In this document: in pieces, positions 25,175 through 32,961 of the stretch
Layout of the letters: each line of letters starts with the position of its first letter
Position numbering within the stretch: the stretch's first letter is position 1
The notes under the pieces: model-generated
What the model saw: the letters and a program-made list of their open reading frames with translations, nothing else
Told to the model about the DNA's origin: nothing
Databases searched by the model: none
Program-made: the position numbers and the translations under genes
NCBI RefSeq assembly: GCF_000239815.1
Contig: NZ_CAFK01000055.1
Coordinates: forward strand, 1-42,089
DNA: 42,089 nucleotides
Direction of reading: 5' to 3'
Source: Bradyrhizobium sp. STM 3843
GTDB taxonomy: Bacteria > Pseudomonadota > Alphaproteobacteria > Rhizobiales > Xanthobacteraceae

Positions 25175-25425
25175 ACGACACTTGGACGCCTCTAGGAACA
25201 GTGGCGGCCGGGTTAGTTTCAAAGCTCCGCGGTCAAATGCAGCCGAATTGCCGCGCGGAACCGCACGAGGAAAACAGCAATACAAAAGTTGTTGATGCAG
25301 CTTTCGAGCAACGTTCGAAGGACGGTTTTCACCGAGTATCCAAATACCGGAAAACCGCAGGGCCGGGCACGTGACTCCTGACGCAACTTGTAGAAGGGTC
25401 GGTTCCGTTGAAAGGAACGCGCTTC

Positions 25426-25746
25426 ATGCGTTTGGGAATCAGGATGAACGAACCACAAGAAGACAAAGCGGGGCCGCCTCTGGTCGAGGCATACCCCGTG
25501 GAAGACAAGTATGTAGACGGAATCGGCCGGGTCGAAGTAACCGGGCACAATGTGAGATTTGTTTTTTACACTGGCAGGCCGAAGGACGGCGGCGAATACG
25601 ATCGCGAGATCGCGACGCGTGTCGTGATGCCAATGGAGCAAGTCATGCCGCTGCTCACAATGATCGTGTCGACGCCGCGGATCTTCGGATCGCTCGACGC
25701 GAGCCAGATTTTCAAGGCCGTCTCGGTCTTCGGTTTGATACACTAG
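25426..25746 (+). CDS. Hypothetical phage protein, 106 aa
   Basis: ATG 25426 is used because AAAGGA lies 9 bases upstream; the TTG at 25408 overlaps that ribosome site. The body (GIGRVEVTGHNVRFVFYTGR, then REIATRVVMPMEQVMPLLTM) looks like a small beta sandwich ending in a helix, faintly like DUF3467 proteins. It is the only rightward gene between the accessory group and the repressor, which it converges on. Function is unknown. Confidence 0.55.
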   Translation: MRLGIRMNEPQEDKAGPPLVEAYPVEDKYVDGIGRVEVTGHNVRFVFYTGRPKDGGEYDREIATRVVMPMEQVMPLLTMIVSTPRIFGSLDASQIFKAVSVFGLIH

Positions 25747-25828
25747 GGTCATGCCGCGGCCTCCGGCTGCGGCGCACCCAATTTCGTTGCCCGGCCGAAA
25801 TAGACACAGGGGCCTGTCTGCTGACTCT

Positions 25829-26062
25829 TCACCGGACGCCCCTCTTCCGCTTCGCCGGATTGGTGCCCGCCGTCAGTTGCTCAAGCGAAATTCCTGCGGC
25901 CTCGCTGATCTTCGCCCCGGTCTGGATCGGCAATCGCCAAAACGGCCTCTTGCCGCTCAAGATGTTGGACAGATATGGCTCACCAATGCCTACCTTGCGG
26001 GCAAATTCCGCGCGCGTTCCCGCGGCGTCGATTTTTGCTGCAAGCTCTTCCAAGGCATCCAT
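25829..26062 (-). CDS. XRE-family repressor (leftward immunity regulator)
   Basis: The product is 77 residues from ATG 26062. A TTG start at 26119 would place translation across the operator and the likely -35 box, so it is less likely. The helix-turn-helix is clear: RAEFARKVGIGEPYLSNILS, then GKRPFWRLPIQTGAKISEAA. There is no C-terminal oligomerisation or cleavage domain, so it is a minimal repressor. It diverges from the second regulator, and operator copies at 26093 and 26129 lie between them. A TTGACT box (26114-26119) fits a promoter whose spacer contains the first operator, suggesting self-repression. Confidence 0.8.
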   Translation of the reverse strand: MDALEELAAKIDAAGTRAEFARKVGIGEPYLSNILSGKRPFWRLPIQTGAKISEAAGISLEQLTAGTNPAKRKRGVR

Positions 26063-26092
26063 GAGCGATTGGCCCCATTCCGTTGGCCAATC

Positions 26093-26107
26093 TTTTCCAT
26101 TGGAAAA
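26093..26107. promoter_or_regulatory. Operator-like palindrome TTTTCCATTGGAAAA (site 1)
   Basis: Perfect 7-base arms (TTTTCCA / TGGAAAA) surround one central base. It lies within the probable promoter of the leftward repressor, 31 bases upstream of its ATG. Similar sites occur at 26129, 26704, 26721 and 26739. Confidence 0.7.
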
Positions 26108-26128
26108 GCAAAAAGTCAATCAAGAATC

Positions 26129-26143
26129 TTTTCTGATGGAAAA
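26129..26143. promoter_or_regulatory. Operator-like site TTTTCTGATGGAAAA (site 2)
   Basis: This 15-mer is identical to the site at 26739-26753 and ends on the first possible start codon of the rightward regulator. Bound protein here would block that gene's transcription start or translation. Centre-to-centre distance to site 1 is 36 bases. Confidence 0.7.
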
Positions 26144-26148
26144 TGGAC

Positions 26149-26481
26149 ATGATTGCGCCAAGCGAAAACTATGAGCGCATGCCAGCGACCACCCGTCCTC
26201 AGTATAAGAAACTTCATCTTGGCGAATGGCTTGCGCGCCTTAACGTCAAGCAGGCCGATTTGGCGCGCGATGTCGGGGTTACCGAGTCGTACATCTCGAA
26301 TTTGATCTCCGGAAAGAAGGTCAATCCGTCGATTAGCCTGCTGCTGGAGATCTCGGACCGGCTCAAATTGTCGGTGAACGATCTTTACAAGCAGCCCCCG
26401 AGCATTTCGGCGCTCGATGACTTGAAGGACTTTTCGCCTGCTGTTGTGCAACAATTGCTCGATCAGCGAAGCCGCAAATGA
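26149..26481 (+). CDS. XRE-family regulator (rightward, Cro-like position)
   Basis: The product is 110 residues from ATG 26149 (ATG 26143 overlaps site 2). The helix-turn-helix is LNVKQADLARDVGVTESYIS, then NLISGKKVNPSISLLLEISD. A C-terminal helical tail (LDDLKDFSPAVVQQLLDQRS) may dimerise. It is transcribed away from the 25829 repressor, with operators in the gap, as in cI/cro pairs. A terminator at 26613 ends its transcript before the early operon. Which of the two acts as the lysogenic repressor cannot be told from sequence. Confidence 0.85.
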   Translation: MIAPSENYERMPATTRPQYKKLHLGEWLARLNVKQADLARDVGVTESYISNLISGKKVNPSISLLLEISDRLKLSVNDLYKQPPSISALDDLKDFSPAVVQQLLDQRSRK

Positions 26482-26539
26482 TCGGTTCGCGCGTAGCTCA
26501 GGAAAGATTTGAAATTATATATCTGTGTCTGAGTCTGAG

Positions 26540-26589
26540 GCGTGACATGTCACGCTGAACCGCGTGAGTCACGCTTGTCACGCGTGACA
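26540..26589. repeat. Cluster of three GCGTGAC/GTCACGC palindromes
   Basis: GCGTGACATGTCACGC (26540-26555) is a perfect 16-base palindrome. GCGTGAGTCACGC (26562-26574) has 6-base arms around one base. TGTCACGCGTGACA (26576-26589) is a perfect 14-base palindrome with the same half-sites in the opposite order. They lie after the rightward regulator and before its terminator. They do not resemble the TTTTC...GGAAAA operators, so a second binding protein or a replication origin is suggested. Confidence 0.75.
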
Positions 26590-26612
26590 CCCCCAAGCTA
26601 GCTCAATTCAGC

Positions 26613-26643
26613 CGCCGCGATTCCCGTCGTGGCGACTTTTTTT
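26613..26643 (+). terminator. Intrinsic terminator after the rightward regulator
   Basis: CGCCGCGA (26613-26620) pairs with TCGTGGCG (26627-26634), one G-T pair, 6-base loop, followed by AC and seven T. This is a strong rho-independent terminator on the plus strand. It separates the regulator transcript from the early operon. Confidence 0.8.
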
Positions 26644-26703
26644 GTGCTCGACCGGTCCCGCCCGCTCCTGCGATCCTTACAAATTTCCTAGGTAGTTCGA
26701 CGC

Positions 26704-26753
26704 TTTTCCATTGGAAACGATTTTCCTTGACGGAAAACTTTTCTGATGGAAAA
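26704..26753. promoter_or_regulatory. Three tandem operator-like sites upstream of the early operon
   Basis: TTTTCCATTGGAAAC (26704-26718), TTTTCCTTGACGGAAAA (26721-26737) and TTTTCTGATGGAAAA (26739-26753) follow each other with 1-2 bases between. The third is identical to the site at 26129. A TTGACG hexamer lies in the middle site and may be the -35 box of the early promoter. The first early gene starts 40 bases later. This has the layout of a three-site phage right operator. Confidence 0.78.
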
Positions 26754-26792
26754 GTACACCTATCGGCAATTTCATCGTCGATGGGGAACACA

Positions 26793-27209
26793 ATGGGACG
26801 CACTACCGATCGAATGTTCTATTTCGTGCTGGCCGACTACGGGAACCGTGGTCATGCGTTTGTCGAAACCGATGTCGCGCGCAACTCGCTGCGACAGGTC
26901 ATCGTGGACATCGCCACCGGCGAGATCGCCGCGCCGCCGCTCCAGATCCTCGAATGCAATCCGGTCGAGCACGTCTGTAACGACGTGACGCAGGATATTG
27001 CGCGCGAGGTTCACGCCCGCCTTGCGGATGGTGGCGAGGGATGCCCAGCGCGTCTTCGCGACTTCCTTGACGAGAACCTGATCGCCGGCGCCGCCGACTA
27101 CCTGGACCGCGCCGCGGGCACGTTCGATGCCGCCGCGGCCAGCTCGGACGGTCGGCGTAAGCGCCTTGTGACCGATCTGGCAACGCGGGTTCGCCAGGCT
27201 GCGGAGTAG
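26793..27209 (+). CDS. First gene of the early operon, hypothetical phage protein
   Basis: The product is 138 residues. ATG 26793 has GGGGA 6 bases upstream; earlier in-frame starts lie within the operators. It begins MGRTTDRMFYFVLADYGNRG and continues NSLRQVIVDIATGEI and ILECNPVEHVCNDVTQDIAR. This is a pattern I recall from many Bradyrhizobium prophages without a function. The C-terminus is helical and basic. As the first gene after the operators it is strongly expressed on induction. Confidence 0.7.
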   Translation: MGRTTDRMFYFVLADYGNRGHAFVETDVARNSLRQVIVDIATGEIAAPPLQILECNPVEHVCNDVTQDIAREVHARLADGGEGCPARLRDFLDENLIAGAADYLDRAAGTFDAAAASSDGRRKRLVTDLATRVRQAAE

Positions 27210-27222
27210 TGGCGGCGTGCTG

Positions 27223-27333
27223 ATGCATTTCGCCGCCGCTCACACCTCGATCATTTCGGCCTGCTTCGTCACCATCGGTTTCGTCGTGCTCACGGCCGTC
27301 GCTTCGATCGTCTTTGCAAGGGGACCAAACTGA
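27223..27333 (+). CDS. 36-aa single-membrane-segment peptide
   Basis: ATG 27223 to TGA 27333. The peptide is one hydrophobic segment (SIISACFVTIGFVVLTAVAS) with a short tail ARGPN. Its TGA overlaps the next ATG by one base (TGATG), so translation is coupled. The ribosome site is weak (GGCGG). The early-operon position and the overlap support a real small membrane protein; function is unknown. Confidence 0.5.
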   Translation: MHFAAAHTSIISACFVTIGFVVLTAVASIVFARGPN

Positions 27334-27716
27334 TGCCGGCAGGTTTTCGCGTCATTGAGCAGGTTGCAAGCCTGCTTTCCGAGACGGAAGCCCGTCTCGT
27401 GTCGGAAATCGCGCCCGCGGTCGGCAAGACACCGCGGGCCATACGCTACGCGCTCGCCGCGCTGATGGGTGCCGATCGCGCCCGTCGTCACGGGGACACG
27501 TACTATGCGTGCCAGGACATTAGAGTCGACGTTATCGACGTCGCTACCGGGAACACGCTCTCGTCAACCGTGCTGCTGCGCGAATGCTTCCCGGGCGATT
27601 TCATCGCCTACGGCATCGCCCGCAGAGCCCTTGCACACAAGCTGATGATCACCGTCGGCGGGGGTGTTTCCCCCCTGCTCGAGATCAGGCGCACGACGCA
27701 AGCGGAGGCGGCGTGA
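27333..27716 (+). CDS. Small phage protein with winged-helix-like N-terminus
   Basis: The product is 127 residues from ATG 27333. Residues 5-50 (VIEQVASLLSETEARLVSEI, then KTPRAIRYALAALMGADRA) look like a winged helix that reads promoter-like DNA or RNA. The C-terminal half is beta-rich and ends LLEIRRTTQAEAA. Both ends overlap neighbouring genes by one base (TGATG). No known family; a regulator of the early operon is possible. Confidence 0.6.
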   Translation: MPAGFRVIEQVASLLSETEARLVSEIAPAVGKTPRAIRYALAALMGADRARRHGDTYYACQDIRVDVIDVATGNTLSSTVLLRECFPGDFIAYGIARRALAHKLMITVGGGVSPLLEIRRTTQAEAA

Positions 27717-27868
27717 TGCTCCGCATTGAAGCTTTCGCGAACGCTGTCGCTCGCTACACGGCCACCATCCTGATCATCGTCTTTCTGATCATCGGCGAAT
27801 TGAGAGTCGGCGTCTGGCCCACCACGCCGTCGCCTCAAGAGTGCATCGCCATCCTTCTCGACCGTTAA
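27716..27868 (+). CDS. 50-aa membrane peptide
   Basis: ATG 27716 overlaps the preceding stop by one base and the frame ends TAA 27868. The peptide starts MLRIEAFANAVARYTATILI and has one membrane helix (ATILIIVFLIIGEL), then a short polar tail with one cysteine. A longer in-frame start upstream lies inside the preceding gene and is rejected. With the 36-aa peptide it makes two tiny membrane proteins in the early operon. Confidence 0.55.
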   Translation: MLRIEAFANAVARYTATILIIVFLIIGELRVGVWPTTPSPQECIAILLDR

Positions 27869-27882
27869 CCGGAGATTCTCCG

Positions 27883-28155
27883 ATGTCCAAACGTGAACAC
27901 GATCCGTTTATTTTTCTTTCGTCACGCGTTGCGAGCGCAGGCGCCGACATGATCGAGCGTATCGGCGAGATCAAGACTCACATGGCATTGGGCTCCTCTG
28001 CGTCCATGATGGCCTATCCCATGGAGCAATTGCGTCAGGCGATCGGCGAAGCCGCAGCGGCTCTCGCCAATTACGAACGCGTGACTGCCGCCGGTCGCGA
28101 GCGATTGACTGCGGAAGAATTTCACAATGCGGCGCGCGTTGCGGAAGGAGCCTGA
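27883..28155 (+). CDS. Hypothetical phage protein, 90 aa
   Basis: ATG 27883 has GGAG 9 bases upstream. It begins MSKREHDPFIFLSSRVASAG and is helical throughout (MEQLRQAIGEAAAALANYER). It is followed by the Gp157-like gene three bases later. Function is unknown. An upstream in-frame start (27841) overlaps the previous gene and is not used. Confidence 0.6.
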   Translation: MSKREHDPFIFLSSRVASAGADMIERIGEIKTHMALGSSASMMAYPMEQLRQAIGEAAAALANYERVTAAGRERLTAEEFHNAARVAEGA

Positions 28156-28158
28156 CTT

Positions 28159-28809
28159 ATGCCAGCCCCGAAGAAAGGCCCCGCCCCCGACGCGCGCCGC
28201 GACCTGGCGAAGGAATTGGCCGCAGCCGACGCGCTTAAGCTTCAGCTTGCCGAACTTTGCGGTGAGGGCGAAACCGACACGGTCCTTCTCAAAGACATGA
28301 TCGAAGGCTCGACCAACCTGATTGAAACGGTCGACGCCATGCTGATGCAGATCATGATCGACGGCGCGAACCTCACCGGCCTAGACAAGGCTAAGTCGAC
28401 CATGGATGCGCGCAAGAAGCGCCTCGAGGATCGCGTCGACACGATGCGGACCATGCTCGCGAGCGCGCTGGAAATCCTTGAGGAGAGGCGTTTCGAGCGT
28501 CCGGTCGCGACCATCACCTTGAAGCCGACGCCGCGGAAGGTGCTCATCACCGAGGAGTCAGAGATCCCGGAACGGTTCTGGAAGCGGCCGGATCCTGTCC
28601 TGTCCAAAAAGGATTTGGCCGACGAACTGAAGGCGCACGAGCAAACCCTTCAAGGCAAGCTCGATGAGATCAGAGCCGCCGTCGAGGCCGGCGTGATCAG
28701 CGCCGAGCAAGCCGAAGAACAGCGCGAACGCGTGCGTGCTGCCTTTCCGAACATTCCTGGCGCCGAGCTCGATGGCGGCGGCACCACTGTTCAAATCAAA
28801 TTTTCATAG
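28159..28809 (+). CDS. Siphovirus Gp157-family protein
   Basis: The product is 216 residues from ATG 28159. Family features are an N-terminal helical region with DALKLQLAELCGEGETD, an ANLTGLDKAKSTMDARKKRL helix pair, then the strand block FERPVATITLKPTPRKVLI and the end FWKRPDPVLSKKDLADEL. Gp157 proteins (first seen in Streptococcus thermophilus phages) are linked to replication and recombination and to resistance of hosts to phage. Here the gene is directly before the Bet/RecT gene, the usual pairing. Confidence 0.82.
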   Translation: MPAPKKGPAPDARRDLAKELAAADALKLQLAELCGEGETDTVLLKDMIEGSTNLIETVDAMLMQIMIDGANLTGLDKAKSTMDARKKRLEDRVDTMRTMLASALEILEERRFERPVATITLKPTPRKVLITEESEIPERFWKRPDPVLSKKDLADELKAHEQTLQGKLDEIRAAVEAGVISAEQAEEQRERVRAAFPNIPGAELDGGGTTVQIKFS

Positions 28810-28818
28810 GAGTTTGTC

Positions 28819-30135
28819 GTGGGTGCACTCGCTCTTTCATCATCTGCATCTGATGCCGCCGTCCGCACTTTGGTGAATTCGGCCCGCGGCTGGTGGCTGG
28901 ACAAGAATCTCGTCAAGCTTGCCCGGCGTACCGCCTTCAAGGAAACCAACGAAGACGAATTCGACCAGGCAGTTGCCTTCTGCCGGGAAAAGAACTTGTC
29001 GCCAATGAGCGGCCAGCTTTACGCGTTCGTCTTCAATAAAGACGATGCGAAGAAGCGCAACATGGTGATCGTCACGTCGATCATGGGTTATCGCGCGATC
29101 GCGAACCGATCCGGCGATTATATGCCCGGACCAACGAAGGCGTTTTTTGATCCTGGCGCCAAAAACAGCCTCATCAATCCGCGCGGTCTTGTCCGGGCCG
29201 AAGGCGGCGCCGATCGCTTCATTCACGGCGGTTGGAAGAACGTAACCGAGGAGGCCCTTTGGGAGTCCTTCGCGCCGATCATCAAGTCCGGCTCGGATGA
29301 CGACGCCTATGAATGGGTCGACACCGGTGAAGTCTGGGCGGACAGCGGCAAGCCGAAGAAGAAGCGCCGGCTGCGCCAAGGCGCGGAAGTGCAAGAAATC
29401 CTCGATCCGAAAAAGGAAGGATGGCATCGGATGCCCGATGTCATGTTGAAGAAGTGCGCCGAAGCGGCGGCGCTCCGGCGCGGCTGGCCAGAAGATCTGT
29501 CTGGGCTCTACGTCGAGGAGGAAGTCCACCGGTCGCAGGTCATTGATGCCGACTACGTCGACCTGACGCCCTCCGAAATGGTCGCGAAAGCGGAGACAGA
29601 TGCCCGCATAGAGAAGATCGGCGGCCCGTCCATCTTCGCCGCGTTCGATGCCGCCGGTACCCTCGAGCGCGTGGAAATCGGCAAGTTCTTCGATCGGGTC
29701 GATGCCCACACGCGCAATCTGAAGCCCGAAGACGTCGCGTCATTCGCGGTGCGCAACCGCGAAGCCCTGCGCGAATTTTGGGGGCGCGCCAAGAATGACG
29801 CCCTCACGCTGAAAACCATCCTTGAAACGCGCTCCAGCGCCGCCACGCCCGCGTCCCAAGCTAACGGGCATGATGGCGCTGCGGGGACGGCCGCCCCGCG
29901 ATCAGAGTCACAGACCGACTCGGGTCCTGACACCGGGGCGGCCGATCCCAGCCTTTCCAGCGACGCAGCCGCAAAACTGAAATCGGCGCTGCTGGCCGAT
30001 GTCGCACAGCTGCGCACGCGATCGGATTTCGACAGCTGGGAACGTGATGCAAAGGCGCACCTAGAGAAGCTTCCGGAGCAGATGCGCTCCGAGGTCCAAG
30101 CCGAGCTCGACCACCGACGCGCGGACATCCGGTGA
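28819..30135 (+). CDS. Phage single-strand annealing recombinase (Bet / RecT family)
   Basis: The product is 438 residues, start GTG 28819 with AGGAG upstream. The conserved core is FCREKNLSPMSGQLYAFVFN, then VIVTSIMGYRAIANRSG, typical of the Bet-type annealase. The middle carries GWHRMPDVMLKKCAEAAALR, the usual end of the core, and the C-terminal third is a long variable helical tail. It anneals complementary single strands for phage recombination. A linked exonuclease gene is not seen; the helicase downstream may replace it. Confidence 0.9.
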   Translation: MGALALSSSASDAAVRTLVNSARGWWLDKNLVKLARRTAFKETNEDEFDQAVAFCREKNLSPMSGQLYAFVFNKDDAKKRNMVIVTSIMGYRAIANRSGDYMPGPTKAFFDPGAKNSLINPRGLVRAEGGADRFIHGGWKNVTEEALWESFAPIIKSGSDDDAYEWVDTGEVWADSGKPKKKRRLRQGAEVQEILDPKKEGWHRMPDVMLKKCAEAAALRRGWPEDLSGLYVEEEVHRSQVIDADYVDLTPSEMVAKAETDARIEKIGGPSIFAAFDAAGTLERVEIGKFFDRVDAHTRNLKPEDVASFAVRNREALREFWGRAKNDALTLKTILETRSSAATPASQANGHDGAAGTAAPRSESQTDSGPDTGAADPSLSSDAAAKLKSALLADVAQLRTRSDFDSWERDAKAHLEKLPEQMRSEVQAELDHRRADIR

Positions 30136-30233
30136 AAGCGCTTGTCCTGCGGCATTCGTTCGCAAACCCGATGTGGTGGGGCTTTCACCGCTTCCTGTGG
30201 TGGGAACATGAGCGCCGCGGGCGGAGGCATTGA
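30132..30233 (+). CDS. 33-aa basic/aromatic peptide (tentative)
   Basis: GTG 30132 overlaps the annealase stop (GTGA) and the frame ends TGA 30233, four bases before the next ATG. The peptide MKALVLRHSFANPMWWGFHR then LWWEHERRGRRH is rich in tryptophan, histidine and arginine. The tight coupling on both sides suggests real translation. No function can be given. Confidence 0.4.
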   Translation: MKALVLRHSFANPMWWGFHRFLWWEHERRGRRH

Positions 30234-30236
30234 AAA

Positions 30237-30629
30237 ATGAGCAGCACCCACACCATCATAGCCGAGATCGAAGTCCGGTTTTCGTTTCCCGGACTGGCCG
30301 ACGGCGAGTATGAAACCGATTATCCCGTCATCGAGATTGAATATTCCTTTCTCCGCGGCAGCCCGGCGACCAGGCCGAGCTTTTCCAGTCCCGGCGAGCC
30401 AGCTGATCCGGATGAGATCGACCTGATCAGCGCGCGCCTCATCAATGGCGGGAGCATCGATCCGACAGAGGACCTTGTCCAGACCTGGGCACGTGAATGG
30501 CTCCATGGCGACGGCTATTTCGAGGCATGCGCGCACGCCAAGCGCGGCCCTGATCCGGACGATCTTCTCCAGCAGCGCCGGGACGACGCCGACTTTCACG
30601 CTCAGTCATTTTACGGGGATGATTTCTGA
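30237..30629 (+). CDS. Hypothetical phage protein, 130 aa
   Basis: ATG 30237. The N-terminal half is beta-rich (IIAEIEVRFSFPGLADGEYE), then VIEIEYSFLRG and acidic residues (EPADPDEIDLI). The C-terminus is helical with histidines. The overall charge is strongly acidic. It sits between the annealase and another hypothetical gene. No family is recognised; a DNA mimic is one possibility for such an acidic protein, but that is speculation. Confidence 0.55.
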   Translation: MSSTHTIIAEIEVRFSFPGLADGEYETDYPVIEIEYSFLRGSPATRPSFSSPGEPADPDEIDLISARLINGGSIDPTEDLVQTWAREWLHGDGYFEACAHAKRGPDPDDLLQQRRDDADFHAQSFYGDDF

Positions 30630-30630
30630 C

Positions 30631-31362
30631 ATGACCGCCAATCCGCGCGTAAGCGACGACGACAAAGACTCGATCACCGTTTCGCTCGACGGCGTCGAGC
30701 TTCGCGGCTGGACCTATGACAATGACGAGATGCACCGGCAAAAGATGGCGCAAGCCCGGGAATACGTCGAGGGATGGTGCAACGGGCGCGACTACGTTGC
30801 TCGACCCGTTCAGAGCCGGCCTCCGCAACAACTCGACCCCAGCCCAATAACCGAGGACTGGCTCAAATCGGCCGGCTTCAAATGGCATCAGCTCGAGCGC
30901 CAGCCCGATAAGCATTGGCTCCTGTGGCTCGGTGATGCCAGCCGCGAGCGCCATTCGTTTACGAGCTTTGAAGACATCGGCATCGAACTGGCGCCATGCT
31001 GGTGGAAGAACAGCAAGAGCGACGATGCCGGTGACGTCGGCAAGTGGTTTTGCTGGTTTCGCTCCGATGCTTCCGGGCGCTATTGCCGCTTCATCCATAT
31101 TCGCCACCTGAGAACGGTGGGCGATCTTGTCCGCCTGGTCGAGGCGATCACCGGCCACCAATGGGACCCGGCCAATAACCTCTATGGCTCCACGCGGAAG
31201 CCAGAGGATGCGGAGCTCATCCGCCAGGAGGATCAGCGCCTCGATCGACGGTTCATGCGGGAAAGTTCGCACAAATGGGCGGATGTCGAGAAAGACGATA
31301 CGCGCGGCCGCGCCCTGCCCGAGCAAATGACGGCAGCGATCAAGGGAGGCGGCGCGAAATGA
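30631..31362 (+). CDS. Hypothetical phage protein, 243 aa
   Basis: ATG 30631 follows the previous stop by one base (TGACATG). Three upstream in-frame starts lie inside the preceding gene. The sequence contains ELRGWTYDNDEMHRQKMAQA and a tryptophan/cysteine-rich centre (CWWKNSKSDDAGDVGKWFCW), then a HIRHLRTVGDLVRLVEAITG helix. The end is charged. The last codons overlap the helicase start by 4 bases (ATGA), so the two are coupled. The family is unknown. Confidence 0.6.
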   Translation: MTANPRVSDDDKDSITVSLDGVELRGWTYDNDEMHRQKMAQAREYVEGWCNGRDYVARPVQSRPPQQLDPSPITEDWLKSAGFKWHQLERQPDKHWLLWLGDASRERHSFTSFEDIGIELAPCWWKNSKSDDAGDVGKWFCWFRSDASGRYCRFIHIRHLRTVGDLVRLVEAITGHQWDPANNLYGSTRKPEDAELIRQEDQRLDRRFMRESSHKWADVEKDDTRGRALPEQMTAAIKGGGAK

Positions 31363-32468
31363 CCTGGTCGCCGCAGCAAGAACAGGCCCTGATTGCCGTC
31401 CGGAAATGGTTCATTGATCCGACTTCACCGCAGATATTCCGCCTGTTCGGCTACGCGGGAACCAGCAAAACCACCATTTCGCGCGAGGTCGCCGACCTCA
31501 TCGAGGACGATGGCGACGGCAAGGTGCTCTATGGCGCCTTCACGGGTAAGGCCGCGCTTGTCATGCGGCAGAAAGGCTGCCGGAAGGCGTCGACTATCCA
31601 TAGCCTTATTTATGAACTCGACGATGACGGCACGGACATTCCGAAATTCATTCTGAATGAGGAGAGCGCCGTTAAGGACGCGAAGCTCGTCATCGTCGAC
31701 GAATGCTCGATGGTCGGCGCCGAGCTGGCGCATGACCTGTTGAGCTTCGGCACAAAGATCCTGGTGCTCGGCGATCCCGCGCAGCTGCCGCCCGTCCAAG
31801 ATGCGGGCTTCTTCACGAACCACAAGCCCGATTTCATGCTGACCGAGGTGCACCGGCAGGCGCAGGACAACCCAATTGTTCGGCTGTCGATGGATATCCG
31901 CGAGGGCAAGCGGCTGGAATATGGAGACTTCGGGCAGTGCAAGGTCATTCCGAAGGGCAGTCTAGATCCGCAAGTCGCTCTGAACGCTGACATGATCCTG
32001 GTCGGCAAGAACGACACCCGGCACAAATGCAACCGCCGGCACCGCGAATTGAAGAAGATCGCCAGCCCGACGCCGATCAAGGGCGAGCGCCTGGTGTGTC
32101 TGAAGAATGACCGCGCAAGGAGCCTGTTCAACGGCGGCACCTGGACGGTCGAAAAGGTGCGCAAGAAGAACGGCGCGGCTGTGCGAATGGTGGTCGGGCC
32201 CGAAGATGCCGGCGACGTGCGCCGGTCGACCGAGATCAAGGTCCACCCCTATTTCTTTGAGGGTCGCGAAAGTGAACTCACATGGGATGAGATCAAGAAA
32301 TTCCAGCAATTCACGTTTGGGTACGCGCTGACGGTCCACAAGTCGCAGGGATCGCAGTGGGACAATGTTGTCCTGATCGATGAAAGCGCGGTGTTCCGCG
32401 AAGATCGCCAGCGGCATCTGTATACGGCCGTCACCAGGGCAGCGAAGACGCTGACGGTGGTTGCATGA
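31359..32468 (+). CDS. RecD/Dda-like superfamily 1B DNA helicase
   Basis: The product is 369 residues from ATG 31359. Motifs are: Q-like PQQEQALIAV, Walker A GYAGTSKTT (31-39), Walker B VIVDECSM (112-119), GDPAQLPPV (motif III), and TVHKSQGSQWDNVV (motif V) near the C-terminus with YTAVTRA (motif VI). The compact size fits phage Dda or the helicase core of RecD2. It moves 5' to 3' in the known members. A role in replication or recombination next to Bet is likely. Confidence 0.9.
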   Translation: MTWSPQQEQALIAVRKWFIDPTSPQIFRLFGYAGTSKTTISREVADLIEDDGDGKVLYGAFTGKAALVMRQKGCRKASTIHSLIYELDDDGTDIPKFILNEESAVKDAKLVIVDECSMVGAELAHDLLSFGTKILVLGDPAQLPPVQDAGFFTNHKPDFMLTEVHRQAQDNPIVRLSMDIREGKRLEYGDFGQCKVIPKGSLDPQVALNADMILVGKNDTRHKCNRRHRELKKIASPTPIKGERLVCLKNDRARSLFNGGTWTVEKVRKKNGAAVRMVVGPEDAGDVRRSTEIKVHPYFFEGRESELTWDEIKKFQQFTFGYALTVHKSQGSQWDNVVLIDESAVFREDRQRHLYTAVTRAAKTLTVVA

Positions 32469-32496
32469 GACCGGCCGGCCGCCGGGAGCGCCGCCG

Positions 32497-32961
32497 ATGA
32501 CGCGCCCGCTTGTGAAGGACGTTCGCAAGGATATCCCGCTCCGCGTAAAGCTCGCGGTCGCGCTCCGGATGCTCGGCTTCGTCAAAGGCCAGCGCGTCGA
32601 TTTCGACCACGATCCCGCGCTCGGCTTGCGGGACTGGGACGAACAAAAACGGGACTTCATTCCACCCCAGCTAGATCCGGACTTTATCGTCATCCGGACG
32701 AAGCCGGATCACGGCCTCAAGACGAACGGCAACGGCGCAACCAGCTACGGCAGCGACAAGCATACGATCGCGAAAATCAGACGCGTGAGCGCCGAGGCCG
32801 AGGCCTTCCGGCTGCGCATGCTGGCGAAGAAAGACCCCGACATCGATGCGCCCCCGCGGGAGCGGTCGAGAATCCCATCCCGAGGGTTTTCCCGCGATCA
32901 CCGCCCGCTCAGAAGCCGCAGCACGTTCCAAAACCGTAAGGACCAATTCGATGCAGAATAG
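32497..32961 (+). CDS. HNH-like phage protein (degenerate nuclease pattern)
   Basis: The product is 154 residues. ATG 32497 opens a protein beginning MTRPLVKDVRKDIPLRVKLA, then a FDHDPALGLRDW motif and a later HGLKTNGNGATSYGSDKHTI. The DHDP and later histidine resemble the first and last parts of an HNH site, seen in a conserved alphaproteobacterial phage family. The classic middle Asn/His is not visible, so activity is uncertain. The last part is basic and disordered (RERSRIPSRGFSRDHRPLRS). Confidence 0.55.
   Translation: MTRPLVKDVRKDIPLRVKLAVALRMLGFVKGQRVDFDHDPALGLRDWDEQKRDFIPPQLDPDFIVIRTKPDHGLKTNGNGATSYGSDKHTIAKIRRVSAEAEAFRLRMLAKKDPDIDAPPRERSRIPSRGFSRDHRPLRSRSTFQNRKDQFDAE

Noticed and set aside
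26478..26558. 26-codon frame coupled (ATGA) to the Cro-like stop
   Set aside because: It is short, runs into the palindrome cluster and has no protein-like composition; the overlap can be chance.
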